Shown piece by piece: positions 63,703-64,000 of a stretch of DNA of 64,000 nucleotides; the stretch's first letter is position 1; every line of letters begins with the position of its first letter. Position numbers and translations under genes: made by a program. The notes under the pieces were generated by a model that saw only the letters and a list, made by a program, of their open reading frames with translations, did not search any database and had not been told where the DNA came from. This DNA comes from Candidatus Poribacteria bacterium. GTDB taxonomy: Bacteria > Poribacteria > WGA-4E > WGA-3G. Where the stretch lies: positions 1 to 64,000 of the forward strand of contig JAPPNJ010000040.1 in NCBI GenBank assembly GCA_028818705.1. Reading direction: 5' to 3'.

Positions 63703-64000
63703 ATGGCAGTTACATTTCATCACGTCCATCTTCGGTGCGAGGACCTGGACGGCGCAGTCGCTTATTATGAAAAGATGTTTGACGGCAAAGTCACAGAAGT
63801 TGTCGATGTCCGCGGACTAAAAATCGTACGCATGGAGATCGGCGGAGAGCGGATCTTCCTCTCACCGAAATTAGGAGATATGGAAGTAGAAGATACCAGC
63901 GGCAACGCACGTTGGGGTGTTTACCAACTCGCATTCACTGTGGATGACCTTGACGCAACCGTCGCTGAACTGCAAGCCAAAGGGGCAGAACTCGAAGACC
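63703..64000 (+). CDS. VOC-family protein (glyoxalase/bleomycin-resistance fold), 3' truncated
   Basis: The first 99 residues are visible: VTFHHVHLRCEDLDGAVAYYEKMFDGKV, then FTVDDLDATVAELQAKGAEL, one beta-alpha-beta-beta-beta module and part of the next. His in FHHVHLRC is a likely metal ligand. Substrate unknown. AAGGAAAGG lies ~15 nt before the ATG. Confidence 0.85.
   Translation, partial: MAVTFHHVHLRCEDLDGAVAYYEKMFDGKVTEVVDVRGLKIVRMEIGGERIFLSPKLGDMEVEDTSGNARWGVYQLAFTVDDLDATVAELQAKGAELED

Noticed and set aside
1..64000. CRISPR arrays, tRNA or rRNA genes.
   Set aside because: I found no regularly spaced identical repeats and no recognisable tRNA cloverleaf or rRNA core. A tRNAscan or CRISPR finder run would settle this.

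Overview
The window looks like a chromosomal segment of an uncultured bacterium. My best guess is a Candidatus Poribacteria-like lineage. This is inferred from the gene mix (a sulfatase, a PhyH dioxygenase, a Gfo/Idh/MocA oxidoreductase, a DUF6807 protein, sugar isomerases, an M81 peptidase) and from the heavy load of short palindromic repeats; no rRNA or other phylogenetic marker is present. A TamA/TamB-type pair and a beta-barrel protein show that the cell has an outer membrane. UGA serves as a stop codon but is also read as selenocysteine in two genes here.

Layout. 1-12.4 kb: the end of an oxidoreductase, two tandem RDD+PspA-like fusion proteins, a sulfatase, a DUF433/DUF5615 pair, a PhyH dioxygenase, and an aldo/keto reductase followed by an interrupted beta-barrel gene and a peptide-transporter SBP/permease set. 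12.4-15 kb: an aquaporin remnant, two Hsp20 genes, a uridine kinase and several mobile-like repeats. 15.2-18.5 kb: a promoter, a Leu/Tyr-rich leader peptide and a strong terminator, followed by DAHP synthase and 2-isopropylmalate synthase, which reads as an attenuated amino-acid operon. 18.6-24.9 kb (minus strand): PepA, a cupin, HicB with a broken HicA, a selenocysteine formate dehydrogenase, and a BMP-family binding protein. 25-30 kb: a DUF6807 protein and the ATPase and two permeases of a nucleoside-type ABC importer that the BMP protein probably serves. 30-40 kb: an Omp85 protein and a giant TamB-like protein. 40-49 kb: TlyA, Dxs, XseB, XseA, a YmdB phosphoesterase, PyrE, selenocysteine SelD, a sugar isomerase and an HD hydrolase. 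49-51.4 kb: an M81 peptidase and HicAB.

51.4-60.8 kb is an accessory/defence region. It holds a TPR remnant, a type IIG-like restriction-modification protein whose expected nuclease lysine is glutamate, an unrecognised gene behind a perfect operator-like palindrome, a complete IS with a 9-bp target duplication, an AAA ATPase with a PD-(D/E)XK tail, and a single-chain DarT+macrodomain protein. The window ends with a heparinase-like protein, a STAS protein and the start of a VOC-family gene.

The most notable points are: (i) two selenoproteins that a plain ORF caller splits or truncates, FdhA and SelD, each with a hairpin 11-12 nt after the UGA; (ii) the Leu-Tyr leader attenuator before the aroF-leuA pair; (iii) the fused DarT-macrodomain toxin/antitoxin; (iv) an IS and a 120-bp non-coding relative sharing its terminal repeats; and (v) a family of 'GTAGG' hairpin repeats, some of them sitting in-frame inside genes.
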